Source: JBBFMJ01 sp037441225 (GTDB lineage Bacteria > Acidobacteriota > Thermoanaerobaculia > UBA2201). From it: DNA of 7,827 nucleotides. The notes beneath the pieces are model-generated. The model saw only the letters and a list, made by a program, of their open reading frames with translations. It had not been told where the DNA came from and did no database searches. Each line of letters starts with the position of its first letter. Position 1 is the first letter of the stretch. Positions 1-6,420 of the stretch are shown here, in pieces. The translations under genes were made by a program, and so were the position numbers. The stretch covers positions 1 through 7,827 of the forward strand of contig JBBISU010000120.1 in the NCBI GenBank assembly GCA_037441225.1, given 5' to 3'.

Positions 1-63
1 AAAATCTTTATTATTAAAAACTATTAATCAATAAAATTGAGCAACTTGGGTTAATTATTATTT

Positions 64-90
64 TACGGGTCCTTCAAGCACGACCCCTAC
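64..90. repeat. Imperfect palindrome, dispersed-repeat-like
   Basis: GGGTC (67-71) and GACCC (82-86) form inverted arms around CTTCAAGCAC. Inserting GTG after GGGTC would extend the match to a nearly perfect 11-bp inverted repeat, so the left arm looks like a copy with a 3-base deletion. It is much more GC-rich than its surroundings. It lies downstream of murA on the minus strand, but no T-run follows the hairpin in that direction, so a classic terminator is not supported. A decayed copy of a dispersed palindromic intergenic element is my inference. Confidence 0.5.
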
Positions 91-93
91 ACA

Positions 94-121
94 GATTATC
101 GCATATTGCATATCTCATATC
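94..121. repeat. Degenerate 7-bp tandem repeat array 1
   Basis: Four consecutive heptamers can be read: GATTATC, GCATATT, GCATATC and TCATATC. They share a core close to GCATATC. The array is non-coding, lies past the end of murA, and follows the palindrome closely. Confidence 0.6.
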
Positions 122-148
122 GGAATTCAGGAATAATGTTTAACCCCT

Positions 149-176
149 AAATGCCAAATGCGAAATGCTAAATGCA
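149..176. repeat. 7-bp tandem repeat array 2 (AAATGCN x4)
   Basis: Four perfect AAATGC cores are spaced exactly 7 bases apart. The seventh base is C, G, T and A in turn. A weaker 7-base periodicity (AA at each unit end) can be followed upstream to about 130. The array ends 13 bases from the murA stop codon. The unit differs from that of array 1, but the period is the same. Confidence 0.7.
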
Positions 177-189
177 GGATAAGTTTGGA

Positions 190-1464
190 CTAAACTCCTT
201 CAATTTTTATCCTTTTTATATTAGCACCTACCTTTTTTAATTTTTCCTCCATTTTGTAATAACCTCTGTCAAGATGATAAATTCTTCTAATTATTGTTCT
301 TCCTCTTGCAACAAGCCCAGCCAGTACAAGGGAAGCAGAAGCTCTTAAATCAGATGCCATAACAGGTGCACCTTCAAGCTTCACTGGACCTTTTATTGTT
401 GCAATGGAACCTGAAATTGATATATCTGCTCCCATTCTATTCAATTCCATAATATGATTAAATCTATTTTCAAATATTTTTTCTTCAACAGTGCATAAAC
501 CTTCTGCTTGTGTCATTGCAACAATATACTGGGCTTGCAGATCAGTTGGAAAACCTGGATATGGAGATGTGATTATTGAATGTGCTTTTAATTTAAAGTT
601 GTTTTCAATATTTATGGAATTATCTTTCAAATCAAACTTTGCACCAGAAAAACTTAAAACTTCTAAAAGGGAACTTAAATGTTCAGGGATAAAATCTTCA
701 ATTGTCAGTGAAGAATTTTCAGAGATAACTGAAAGCAAAATGTATGTTCCTGCTTCAATCCTGTCTGGAATAATTTTATGCTTTGCTCCTTTTAACTTAT
801 CAACTCCTTCAATCAAAATCTTTGAAGTTCCAACACCCTCAATCTTTGCCCCCATTTTTCTTAACAAATTACATAGATCCACAACTTCTGGCTCTTGTGC
901 GCAATTTGAAAGAACAACTTCACCTTTTCCTAAAACAGAAGCCATTATTAAATTTTCAGTTCCAGTGACTGTTACCTTTGGAAAAGTATAACTTCCAGAA
1001 ATATTATTCTTTAATTTTGCAATAATATCACCATGTTCAATTGAAACCTCTGCGCCTAATTTATTCAAGCCCTCAATATGCAAATCCACAGGCCTTGGAC
1101 CAATAGCACAGCCACCAGGGAGGGGTATTTTTGCTTTTCCAAACCTTGCTAAAAGAGGACCTAAAAACAAAATTGAAGCCCTCATTCTTCTAACTAAATC
1201 ATAGGGAAGTTCAATGTTCTTGCAGCCCTTTGAACTTATTTTAAAATCCCCTTCTTCTCCTCTATAAAAAATTTCTAAGCTTTCAAAAATTTTAAGGAGC
1301 GTTTTTACATCTTGAACTTCTGGTATATTTGAAAAATTTAAATCCTCTTCAGTTAAAATTGAAGAAATGAGGCAGGGAAGGGCAGAATTTTTTGCACCAC
1401 TTATTTTTATTTTTCCTTTAAGTTTTGAAGAACCTTCTACCTCAAAAGCATCTAATTTAACCAT
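190..1464 (-). CDS. murA: UDP-N-acetylglucosamine 1-carboxyvinyltransferase (MurA)
   Basis: This cytoplasmic enzyme transfers enolpyruvate from phosphoenolpyruvate to UDP-N-acetylglucosamine, the first committed step of peptidoglycan synthesis. The 424 residues match the usual family length. Visible landmarks are GAKNSALP with K25/N26 (E. coli K22/N23), the flexible loop PGGCAIGPRPVD with catalytic Cys119 and Arg124 (E. coli C115/R120), FPTDLQAQ with general-base Asp308 (E. coli D305), and DLRASASLVLAGL near the C-terminus. Because the loop carries Cys rather than Asp, the enzyme is expected to be of the fosfomycin-sensitive type. The start ATG lies inside the end of prmC (13-base overlap). 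An AAAGGG sequence about 13 bases upstream is a weak, distant ribosome site, so translational coupling is likely. It is the last gene of the minus-strand operon. Recognition is firm. Confidence 0.97.
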   Translation of the reverse strand: MVKLDAFEVEGSSKLKGKIKISGAKNSALPCLISSILTEEDLNFSNIPEVQDVKTLLKIFESLEIFYRGEEGDFKISSKGCKNIELPYDLVRRMRASILFLGPLLARFGKAKIPLPGGCAIGPRPVDLHIEGLNKLGAEVSIEHGDIIAKLKNNISGSYTFPKVTVTGTENLIMASVLGKGEVVLSNCAQEPEVVDLCNLLRKMGAKIEGVGTSKILIEGVDKLKGAKHKIIPDRIEAGTYILLSVISENSSLTIEDFIPEHLSSLLEVLSFSGAKFDLKDNSINIENNFKLKAHSIITSPYPGFPTDLQAQYIVAMTQAEGLCTVEEKIFENRFNHIMELNRMGADISISGSIATIKGPVKLEGAPVMASDLRASASLVLAGLVARGRTIIRRIYHLDRGYYKMEEKLKKVGANIKRIKIEGV

Positions 1465-2267
1465 TGAAAAGATATTACCCTTTCTATATTATTATAGTCC
1501 TTTACAATATCCAAAAATCTAAAACCTTCTTTTATTCCAAACCTTCTTAATCTTTTTAATTGTCCTTCACCAATTTCCATAATTAAAAAACCATTTTTCC
1601 TCATTTTATCTCGTGTCATTCTTATTATTTCACAAATTATTTCAACCCCATCTTTTCCGCCTTTTAGTGCTATTTCTGGCTCCTTTTTAACATTTTCAGG
1701 CAAATTCTTCATAAAATCATCTGGAATATAAGGTGGATTTGAAACAATCAAATCAAATTTTCCTTTAATCGACTCTAACAAATCTGCACAAAAAAAATTT
1801 ATTTTTGTTTTATATTTAAGAGAATTTTTCTTTGCTTGTAATAGGGCTTTTAAAGAGATATCAGAAGCAAAAACTTTGAAGTTTCTTTTATTTTTTTTTA
1901 AAGCAATGGCAATAGCACCACTCCCGGTTCCAATATCTAAGATTTTTGCATTCTTTTGTAAATTTAATTTCAAAACATATTCTACAAGAAATTCCGTCTC
2001 AGGCCTTGGGATGAAAACTCCTTCTTTTAATTCCAATTCCAAACCATAAAATTTTTCTTTTCTTAAAATATAACCAAGAGGGTTTCCTTCTTTTAACTTT
2101 TTTATAATTTCAAAAAACTTTTTTTCTTCCTTCTTTTTCAAATCTTCATTTAAATGAGAAAAGGTAAAGGAAACTTCTTTTCTTAATACAATTGATAAAA
2201 TTTTCAAAGATAAATTGTAATCCTTTAAAATTGAATTTGCCTGATTTAGAGCTTCAGCTCTTATCAT
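1452..2267 (-). CDS. prmC: Release factor glutamine methyltransferase (PrmC/HemK)
   Basis: PrmC methylates, with S-adenosylmethionine, the glutamine of the GGQ motif in peptide chain release factors, raising termination efficiency. The 271-residue protein has a Lys-rich helical N-terminal domain (about 1-80), the family motif FIPRPETE (residues 85-92), the SAM-binding loop DIGTGSGAIAIAL (111-123), and the catalytic NPPY at 177-180 that grips the target glutamine side chain. The ATG lies 14 bases inside prfA, the gene for its substrate, and a GGA-containing site just upstream could serve as ribosome binding sequence. Substrate and modifier genes being adjacent and overlapping supports the specific assignment over a generic N-methyltransferase. 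Nothing looks truncated. Confidence 0.95.
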   Translation of the reverse strand: MIRAEALNQANSILKDYNLSLKILSIVLRKEVSFTFSHLNEDLKKKEEKKFFEIIKKLKEGNPLGYILRKEKFYGLELELKEGVFIPRPETEFLVEYVLKLNLQKNAKILDIGTGSGAIAIALKKNKRNFKVFASDISLKALLQAKKNSLKYKTKINFFCADLLESIKGKFDLIVSNPPYIPDDFMKNLPENVKKEPEIALKGGKDGVEIICEIIRMTRDKMRKNGFLIMEIGEGQLKRLRRFGIKEGFRFLDIVKDYNNIERVISFQWLN

Positions 2268-3321
2268 TTTTGGCTTCCGTTTGAAAGTGGATTATGAGTG
2301 GCTCAATAATTAAATCCAGATCCCCATTCAAAATATCTTCAAGACGATAAATTGAAAGGTTTATTCTATGGTCTGTAACCCTGTTTTGTGGAAAATTATA
2401 GGTTCTAATTTTTTCAGACCTATCACCTGTTCCCACTTGTTTTCTTCTATCCTGGGTTATCTTTTCATTTTGTTTTTGTAATTCAATATCGTATAAGCGG
2501 CTCTTTAAAACCCTTAATGCCTTTGCTTTATTTTTAATCTGGGATCTTTCATCCTGACAGGAAACAACAATTCCAGTTGGAATGTGGGTAATTCTTACAG
2601 CTGAATAGGTTGTGTTAACCCCCTGCCCACCAGGTCCTGAAGAACAAAACCTGTCAATCTTTAAATCCTTTTCATCAATTTGCACTTCAACTTCATCTGG
2701 CTCTGGAAGAATTGCAACTGTTACAGCTGATGTATGGATCCTCCCACCTGCTTCAGTTATTGGAACCCTTTGAACTCTATGGACACCTGATTCATACTTT
2801 AATCTTGAATAGACCTTCTCCCCTTCTACCATTGCAATTATTTCCTTTGCACCACCAAGCCCTGTATAGTTTGCATCAGTAATGGAAACCCTCCAACCAT
2901 TTGACTCAGCATACCTTGAATACATTCTAAAAATTTCAGAAGCAAAAAGAGCTGCTTCTTCCCCTCCTGTTCCTGCCCTTATTTCAAGAATAATATCCTT
3001 TTTGTCAAGGGGATCCTGTGGCATTAAATATTCCTTTAAAGAAATGTTTAATTTTTCTTCTTCTGCCAAAAGTTTCTCCAATTCTTCCTTTGCCATTTTT
3101 TCAAATTCTGGGTCTTCATCTTTTTGGAGCATTTCTTGCAAATCTATTTTTTCTTTTTTAATCTTTTTCCATCTCAAGATTGTCTGTACAATTGGTTCCA
3201 ATTCCTTTTGTCTTTTTAAAATTTCTTTTACTTTTTCATGGTTTGTGGAGATAGATGGATCCTCTAACTTCTTTTTAATATTTTCATACTCTTCCAATAA
3301 AAGATCTAATTTTTCTTCCAT
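2254..3321 (-). CDS. prfA: Peptide chain release factor 1 (RF1)
   Basis: RF1 recognises UAA and UAG stop codons in the ribosomal A site and triggers hydrolysis of the peptidyl-tRNA ester. The 355 residues are full length. The N-terminal third is a charged helical region. The codon-reading loop carries Pro-Ile-Thr at 187-189, a PxT motif of RF1 type (RF2 has SPF). The catalytic GGQ is at 231-233, followed by VNTT and AVRITHIPTG. Further on come DERSQIKNKAKAL and GTGDRSEKIRTYNFPQNRVTDHR, both highly conserved in the family (written here as 13- and 23-residue blocks, the latter best identified by its GDRS and RVTDHR ends). Cys226 and Tyr239 replace the commoner Arg and Asp around GGQ. The gene starts 9 bases after the upstream gene, without a clear Shine-Dalgarno sequence, which suggests coupled translation. 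Confidence 0.97.
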   Translation of the reverse strand: MEEKLDLLLEEYENIKKKLEDPSISTNHEKVKEILKRQKELEPIVQTILRWKKIKKEKIDLQEMLQKDEDPEFEKMAKEELEKLLAEEEKLNISLKEYLMPQDPLDKKDIILEIRAGTGGEEAALFASEIFRMYSRYAESNGWRVSITDANYTGLGGAKEIIAMVEGEKVYSRLKYESGVHRVQRVPITEAGGRIHTSAVTVAILPEPDEVEVQIDEKDLKIDRFCSSGPGGQGVNTTYSAVRITHIPTGIVVSCQDERSQIKNKAKALRVLKSRLYDIELQKQNEKITQDRRKQVGTGDRSEKIRTYNFPQNRVTDHRINLSIYRLEDILNGDLDLIIEPLIIHFQTEAKNDKS

Positions 3322-3330
3322 ATTTTAATT

Positions 3331-4179
3331 TTAATGGTTCAGAGCTTTTTTTAAGGAAAAAATTGCAACCTCAAGCATTGAATCATCTGGCTCTCTTGTT
3401 GTAAGTTTTTGAAGCAAAAGACCAGGAAGGGCTAATAATTTTCCAAATATACTATTTCTTAAATAATAAGACAATCTAATTGCTTCATAAGATAAACCTG
3501 CAACTACTGGAAGTAAAAGCAATCTAAAAGAAAATTTTGATAAAAAATTTAAATCCCTTGGTATAAAACTAAAAACTAAAATGGATAAGACAACCACAAA
3601 TAATAAAAAGGATGTTCCACAACGAGGATGAAGTGGTGATTTTACCCTTGCATTTTCAATAGTTAATTCTTCTCCTGCTTCATAGGTATGGACAACTTTA
3701 TGTTCTGCTCCATGATAAGCAAAAAACCTTTTAAAATCTTTAAAAAAATTTAAAAACAATATGTATAAAATAAATATAAAAAGGCGAATAACTCCTTCAA
3801 TCAAATTAAAATAGAAATTATTCTTTATCTTTAATATTTCTGTTAAAAAAAGGGGAAGCAAAAAAAATATTAAAATTCCTAATCCAAAAGCAAATATTAA
3901 ACTTAAAATAAGGGAAAGAGTTGATAATGGTTTTTCTTCTTCTGTTAAATTTGCAGAAATGTTTAAAGATTTTATTCCTAAACTTAAAGCATGAAATAAA
4001 ATATAAACTCCTCTTATCAAAGGAACTTTTAGCTGTGGGATCTCTATCTTTTCAGTATGCTCAGCAATCTTTCCATCTTTTTTTCTCACAGCTACACAAA
4101 AAGCTTGGGGAGATCTCATCATAACTCCTTCAATTACTGCTTGTCCTCCCACAATATAACCTAAGGGGGGTTCTTTCAT
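3331..4179 (-). CDS. DUF1385/YqhQ-family membrane protein
   Basis: The 282-residue protein belongs to the DUF1385 (YqhQ-like) family, whose biochemical function is not settled as far as I know. Two signatures are plain: GGQAVIEGVMMRSP near the N-terminus (11-24) and a central block with YHGAEHKVVHTYE followed by SPLHPRCGTSF. Hydrophobic stretches indicate about four membrane spans: one after residue 85, one near 120-145, one just after the CGTS motif, and one near 215-235. The conserved His and Cys residues sit next to membrane segments and could bind metal, which is inference. The start overlaps the rpmE stop as ATGA, and prfA follows after 9 bases. This gene is often found beside rpmE and prfA in bacteria, so a link to translation or the envelope has been suspected, but the context does not prove a role. 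Confidence 0.9.
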   Translation of the reverse strand: MKEPPLGYIVGGQAVIEGVMMRSPQAFCVAVRKKDGKIAEHTEKIEIPQLKVPLIRGVYILFHALSLGIKSLNISANLTEEEKPLSTLSLILSLIFAFGLGILIFFLLPLFLTEILKIKNNFYFNLIEGVIRLFIFILYILFLNFFKDFKRFFAYHGAEHKVVHTYEAGEELTIENARVKSPLHPRCGTSFLLFVVVLSILVFSFIPRDLNFLSKFSFRLLLLPVVAGLSYEAIRLSYYLRNSIFGKLLALPGLLLQKLTTREPDDSMLEVAIFSLKKALNH

Positions 4180-4391
4180 TTTTCTTTTTTTGTTGTTTTG
4201 CTATACCTTCTTCTAAATCTTTCTACCATACCTGCAGTGTCTAATAATTTTTGTGTTCCTGTAAAAAAAGGATGACAGGAACCGCAAACATCTAATTTTA
4301 ATTCCTTTTTTGTAGATCTGATCCTATACTCTGCACCGCAGGCACATCTTGCAACTACATCATAATAAGGTGGATGAATATCTTTCTTCAT
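4176..4391 (-). CDS. rpmE: 50S ribosomal protein L31, zinc-binding type
   Basis: L31 is a small protein of the large ribosomal subunit that helps bridge the two subunits. The 71-residue sequence begins MKKDIHP, as is typical, and keeps the signature LDVCGSCHPFFTGTQ. Cys16, Cys18, Cys36 and Cys39 are all present, so this is the zinc-containing form rather than the zinc-free paralogue made under zinc starvation. A good Shine-Dalgarno sequence (AAAGGAG on the minus strand, at 4398-4404) precedes the ATG. It is the first gene of the minus-strand operon and starts just behind a recognisable -10 box. Confidence 0.97.
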   Translation of the reverse strand: MKKDIHPPYYDVVARCACGAEYRIRSTKKELKLDVCGSCHPFFTGTQKLLDTAGMVERFRRRYSKTTKKEK

Positions 4392-4397
4392 ATAATA

Positions 4398-4416
4398 CTC
4401 CTTTCCCTATATTATA
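4398..4416 (-). promoter_or_regulatory. Promoter -10 box and ribosome site for the rpmE operon
   Basis: On the minus strand a consensus TATAAT lies at 4411-4416, followed by AAAGGAG (4398-4404) and the rpmE ATG at 4391. The -35 region is AT-rich with no convincing TTGACA. The resulting leader would be only about 15 bases, leaving no room for a riboswitch or an autoregulatory L31 leader. Confidence 0.6.
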
Positions 4417-4435
4417 ACATAATTTTTTAATTTTG

Positions 4436-4444
4436 TGATAAAAT
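4436..4444 (+). promoter_or_regulatory. Probable extended -10 promoter for the serA operon
   Basis: TGATAAAAT fits the extended -10 pattern TGnTAnnnT on the plus strand, about 27 bases before the start codon. No clear -35 box is visible, which extended -10 promoters tolerate. It sits roughly 20 bases from the oppositely directed -10 box of the rpmE operon, so the two promoters are back to back. Confidence 0.45.
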
Positions 4445-4459
4445 AAGAGATAATTTAAA

Positions 4460-4466
4460 AAGGAGG
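4460..4466 (+). promoter_or_regulatory. Strong Shine-Dalgarno sequence of the serA-like gene
   Basis: AAGGAGG lies 4 bases before the ATG at 4471. It fixes this start and is one of the strongest ribosome sites in the window. Confidence 0.85.
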
Positions 4467-4470
4467 TATT

Positions 4471-5376
4471 ATGAAAGTTTTAATATGTGATAAAGTATCC
4501 AAGGGAGCCATTGAAAAAATGAAAAATTCCGGAATTGATGTAGATGATAAAGCAGGAATTACACCTGAAGAATTGCTTTCAATTGTTGAAAATTATGATG
4601 TATTAGTTGTCAGATCTGCTACAAAAGTTAAGAAAAATGTAATTGATGTGGCAAAAAATTTGAAGTTAATTGTAAGAGGAGGTGTTGGAGTAGACAATAT
4701 TGATGTGGAAGCAGCAAAAGAAAAAGGCATTGAAGTAATGAATACCCCAAAGGCTTCAACGGAATCTGTGGCAGAACTTACAATTGGTTTGATTTTTTCC
4801 CTTGCAAGAAAGATTCCTCAAGCAGATAAATCAATGAAAGAAGGGAAATGGGAAAAAAAGGCTTTTGAAGGGCTTGAGATAGGAGGAAAAACCATAGGAA
4901 TTATTGGGATTGGCAGGATTGGTCAAGCAGTTGCAAAAAAAGCAAACTGTTTAGGGATGAAGGTCATTGCCTATGATATTTACATAAAAGATTCACCCCT
5001 TGATTTTGTAAAAATGGTTTCAAAGGAAGAACTTCTTAAAAATTCTGACTTCATTACACTCCATATCCCTTATGACCCCTCAGCAGGTCCAACACTTGGA
5101 AGTAAAGAATTTGAAATTATAAAAGAGGGTTCTTTCATTGTAAATGTTGCAAGGGGTGGAACAGTAGATGAAAAAGCATTGCTTTCAGCTTTGAATTCAG
5201 GGAAAGTAGCAGGTGCTGCAATTGATGTTTTTGAAAAGGAGCCAACTGAGAATATGGAACTTGTAAAACATCCAAACACAATTTGCACACCCCATATTGG
5301 TGCTTCTACAAAAGAAGGGCAGGGAAGAGTTGGGGATGAAGTGGCAGAAATAATAATCAAATTTGCAAAGAAATAA
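4471..5376 (+). CDS. serA: D-2-hydroxyacid dehydrogenase, probable 3-phosphoglycerate dehydrogenase (short SerA)
   Basis: This enzyme is expected to oxidise 3-phosphoglycerate to 3-phosphohydroxypyruvate with NAD, the first step of serine synthesis. The 301 residues hold the complete D-2-hydroxyacid dehydrogenase core: a substrate-domain block RGGVGVDNIDVEAAKEKGI (69-87), the nucleotide loop GIGRIG (146-151) with Asp169 at the end of the next strand, favouring NAD over NADP, and the catalytic trio Arg228 (NVARGG), Glu257 (FEKEP) and His275 (TPHIGAST). It ends right after the core, so the C-terminal regulatory ACT domain of long SerA proteins is missing and feedback inhibition by serine through that domain is not expected. 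The start is set by a strong Shine-Dalgarno sequence. No serB or serC lies nearby. Related enzymes reduce glyoxylate or hydroxypyruvate, so the substrate is probable rather than certain. Confidence 0.85.
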   Translation: MKVLICDKVSKGAIEKMKNSGIDVDDKAGITPEELLSIVENYDVLVVRSATKVKKNVIDVAKNLKLIVRGGVGVDNIDVEAAKEKGIEVMNTPKASTESVAELTIGLIFSLARKIPQADKSMKEGKWEKKAFEGLEIGGKTIGIIGIGRIGQAVAKKANCLGMKVIAYDIYIKDSPLDFVKMVSKEELLKNSDFITLHIPYDPSAGPTLGSKEFEIIKEGSFIVNVARGGTVDEKALLSALNSGKVAGAAIDVFEKEPTENMELVKHPNTICTPHIGASTKEGQGRVGDEVAEIIIKFAKK

Positions 5377-5378
5377 AA

Positions 5379-6233
5379 TTGAATACCCTATTAACACAGC
5401 TTTTTGAATACTATAAAAAAAGCGGAAAAAAAATGGAGGTTGATTTATTTAAGCCATTGGACTTTAAAAAATGGTTAAAATTAGGTTTATTAACTTTTTT
5501 AAATCAGATACCCCTTTTTCTTTTTCTTTTTTTCTTAAATTTTCTGATAATACCAACAAAATTTTTGCAATGGAATAAAATTTCTCCAATTCTTCCACAT
5601 ATTTTAATAATTTTCCCTTTTCTCTTTTCATTTTTTTTATTAATTTTCTTCTTTTTTCTTTATATATCTTCTTATTCAAATTATTTTTATTTAACCCTTT
5701 TAATTGAAAAAAAAATAGATTCCTTTGAAAATTACTATAAAGATCTGGCAAAAAATTATTTCATTTTAAATATTTTTATTTTCATAATTCTTGCCTTTTC
5801 TTTAATTTTTGGTTTTTATTTAATATTTTTTTTTAAGGACTTATTAACAAATTTCTTTATTTTTATATTTTTAATATTATATCTAACTTTTTTTTCTTTC
5901 TTAAACATCTTTTTAAAGGATCTCTACCTTCCCCTATCTTATATCAAAAAAGCAAGTATATTAGAAAACCTTAATTTCCTTTTACAAAAAATCTCTGCAG
6001 AACCATTCAAATTTATATCCTTTGTATTTATAAAATCTCTTTTAGTATTAATCCTCTATTCTGGAATTTTATTTATGGGCGTTATAAGTTTTGGCATCCT
6101 TCTCTTACTTTTTATAATTCCAATAATAGGACAAACAATTTTTCAGCCAGTAATTTACTTTTTAAACCTTTTTGGCTTAAATTTCTTTGAAAGCTTTATA
6201 AAATTAGATGAAAAACTGATAAAAAATGGCTAA
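5379..6233 (+). CDS. Phe-rich multi-spanning membrane protein of unknown function
   Basis: I do not recognise this gene with confidence. The frame opens with TTG two bases after the preceding stop codon and encodes 284 residues. An in-frame ATG at 5433 (residue 19) is an alternative start, giving MEVDLFKPLDFKKWLKLG; neither start has a good ribosome site. About 52 residues (18%) are Phe. I see about six hydrophobic segments, near 36-58, 73-97, 128-151, 156-178, 213-235 and 238-262, and no signal peptide or catalytic motif. The layout has an N-terminal F-x-P-x-D-F-x-x-W motif before the first span and a charged KDLYLPLSY stretch before the last pair. It loosely recalls uncharacterised membrane proteins of the DUF7544 kind (from memory, weak). 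Its end overlaps the next gene by 8 bases, so it is translated with the thiolation genes. Confidence 0.75.
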   Translation: MNTLLTQLFEYYKKSGKKMEVDLFKPLDFKKWLKLGLLTFLNQIPLFLFLFFLNFLIIPTKFLQWNKISPILPHILIIFPFLFSFFLLIFFFFLYISSYSNYFYLTLLIEKKIDSFENYYKDLAKNYFILNIFIFIILAFSLIFGFYLIFFFKDLLTNFFIFIFLILYLTFFSFLNIFLKDLYLPLSYIKKASILENLNFLLQKISAEPFKFISFVFIKSLLVLILYSGILFMGVISFGILLLLFIIPIIGQTIFQPVIYFLNLFGLNFFESFIKLDEKLIKNG

Positions 6234-6420
6234 GATAAAGATAAACAAAAGGGAAATCCTAATTGATAAAGAAAAGATATTGAGAGATTTCTTAAAGGAA
6301 GTAAACTTAATCCCAGAATGTGTAGTTGCCTTAAGAAATGAAAACATAATGGGTATGGATGAAAAAATAAAGAAAGAAGATGAAATTGAAATTTTAACTT
6401 TTGGCTGGGAAAATTTATGA
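6226..6420 (+). CDS. TtuB/ThiS/MoaD-like beta-grasp protein lacking C-terminal Gly-Gly
   Basis: This 64-residue protein has the pattern of ubiquitin-like sulfur carriers. It has two N-terminal strands with a turn (IKINKREILID), a helix (ILRDFLKEVNL), then VVALRNENIMGMDEKI and the acidic EDEIEIL strand corresponding to the family's GD-x-V-x-I end. In TtuB, ThiS and MoaD the protein ends in Gly-Gly, which is adenylated and converted to a thiocarboxylate. Here it ends in FGWENL, with a single Gly at 60, so that chemistry should not occur. The DNA reads cleanly through to a TGA that overlaps the next ATG. The start overlaps the membrane protein gene by 8 bases and has no Shine-Dalgarno sequence. 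It directly precedes the TtuA-like gene, which supports a TtuB-like role, perhaps as a binding partner rather than a sulfur donor (inference). Confidence 0.8.
   Translation: MAKIKINKREILIDKEKILRDFLKEVNLIPECVVALRNENIMGMDEKIKKEDEIEILTFGWENL

Noticed and set aside
64..90. Intrinsic terminator of the murA operon
   Set aside because: The hairpin is imperfect and, read on the minus strand, is followed by GTAAAATAATAA rather than a T-run.
94..176. CRISPR array
   Set aside because: Units are 7 bases, contiguous and degenerate, with no spacers and no cas genes.
1..189. A small gene or RNA in the left spacer
   Set aside because: Nothing with a start, ribosome site and coding pattern, and no tRNA-like fold, was found. 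Only the repeats described are visible.
491..991. Long plus-strand open frame opposite murA
   Set aside because: The minus strand encodes an unmistakable, complete MurA here. The plus-strand translation shows no family pattern and is a shadow.
2882..3328. Plus-strand open frame opposite prfA
   Set aside because: It is Ser/Phe-rich antisense of the Lys/Glu-rich RF1 helical region, with no ribosome site or recognisable motif.
5070..5397. Minus-strand open frames opposite the end of serA
   Set aside because: They overlap the catalytic region of a clear dehydrogenase and have no signature of their own.
5464..5751. Minus-strand Lys-rich open frame opposite the membrane protein
   Set aside because: Poly-T coding sequence read backwards gives poly-Lys. 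The plus frame has coherent membrane spans and operon overlaps.
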